Part shown: piece by piece, positions 53,351 through 53,433 of the stretch
How the letters are laid out: each line of letters begins with the position of its first letter
Position numbering within the stretch: position 1 is the first letter of the stretch
Source: Candidatus Scalindua sp.
GTDB lineage: Bacteria; Planctomycetota; Brocadiia; Brocadiales; Scalinduaceae
Direction of reading: 5' to 3'
NCBI GenBank assembly: GCA_021777035.1
Contig: JAIQZR010000110.1
Coordinates: forward strand, 1-53,433
Length of the DNA stretch: 53,433 nt
Notes under the pieces: model-generated
Seen by the model: the letters and a program-made list of their open reading frames with translations, nothing else
What the model was told of the DNA's origin: nothing
Databases searched by the model: none
Made by a program: the position numbers and the translations under genes

Positions 53351-53433
53351 GAGTGGGCAGTAAAAACCCTTGCAAATTGGGAGTAAAATGATACAATTCA
53401 ATTCTGTAAGTTGTTGTGCGACAATGAATTATA

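Noticed and set aside
1-53433. CRISPR array or prophage
   Set aside because: No spacer-repeat periodicity of 50-75 bases was seen, and no integrase, capsid or tail-like proteins appear. The short tandem arrays have periods of 7 or 8 without spacers.

Overview
The window reads as a chromosomal segment of a Gram-negative, Fe-S-rich, largely anaerobic bacterium of roughly 40 % GC. Support for this comes from lipid A synthesis (LpxK), a type II secretion locus with its outer-membrane secretin, a cytoplasmic NiFe hydrogenase of the sulfhydrogenase (group 3b) layout, NifU/NifS Fe-S assembly, molybdenum cofactor genes, and a HemA plus CcsA/HemX-like pair. Secreted PKD and Ig-like proteins, the DUF350/aminopropyltransferase operon and the protein style are compatible with a planctomycete of the Brocadiales (anammox) type. 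That placement is inference; no rRNA or other marker gene here settles it. There are no rRNA, tRNA or CRISPR features that I can support.

Left part (1-19.2 kb). The 3' end of an unrecognised gene closes at a strong terminator. A radical SAM enzyme and a four-cluster ferredoxin follow, then an Mrp/NBP35-type ATPase, MoaA and MoaC: a metal-cofactor block on the + strand. On the - strand lie a CheX-like protein with a CheX/CheA-like hybrid kinase that has no CheW domain, glutaminyl-tRNA synthetase, and a three-gene lipoprotein / DUF350 / membrane aminopropyltransferase operon. On the + strand come ThiD, LeuB, an HNH endonuclease, LpxK and a deoxyhypusine-synthase-like protein of unknown role.

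Middle part (19.2-33.5 kb), all + strand. A 0.5-kb leader with several long-range complementary segments precedes a 980-residue exported protein with eight PKD domains. A terminator, a DUF4197 protein and a transposase relic follow. A type II secretion-like operon then runs in the order D, I, J, K, Ig-like protein, H, L, M, C, F. GspE, GspG and the prepilin peptidase are not in the window and must be elsewhere. The PKD and Ig-like proteins are natural candidates for substrates or surface partners of this machine.

Right part (33.5-53.4 kb), mostly - strand. It holds a small exported protein, a histidine kinase and single-domain response regulator, and a hydrogenase operon (FAD/NAD subunit, small subunit, large subunit, maturation protease). 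NifS and NifU lie directly upstream. The fourth hydrogenase subunit (Fe-S beta subunit) sits about 8 kb away with a GAF-like membrane sensor. The gap between the two hydrogenase blocks holds NifU/NifS and a + strand block: LOG-family protein, a Phd/VapC toxin-antitoxin pair, zinc alcohol dehydrogenase and RpiB. HemA, a CcsA/HemX-like protein, a fused MNT-HEPN protein and a decayed PIN toxin finish the window.

A recurring non-coding feature is short phased repeats between genes: heptamers at 12584 and 37871, and octamers at 2936, 3007 and 40905. Three of the five lie between genes of the same operon.
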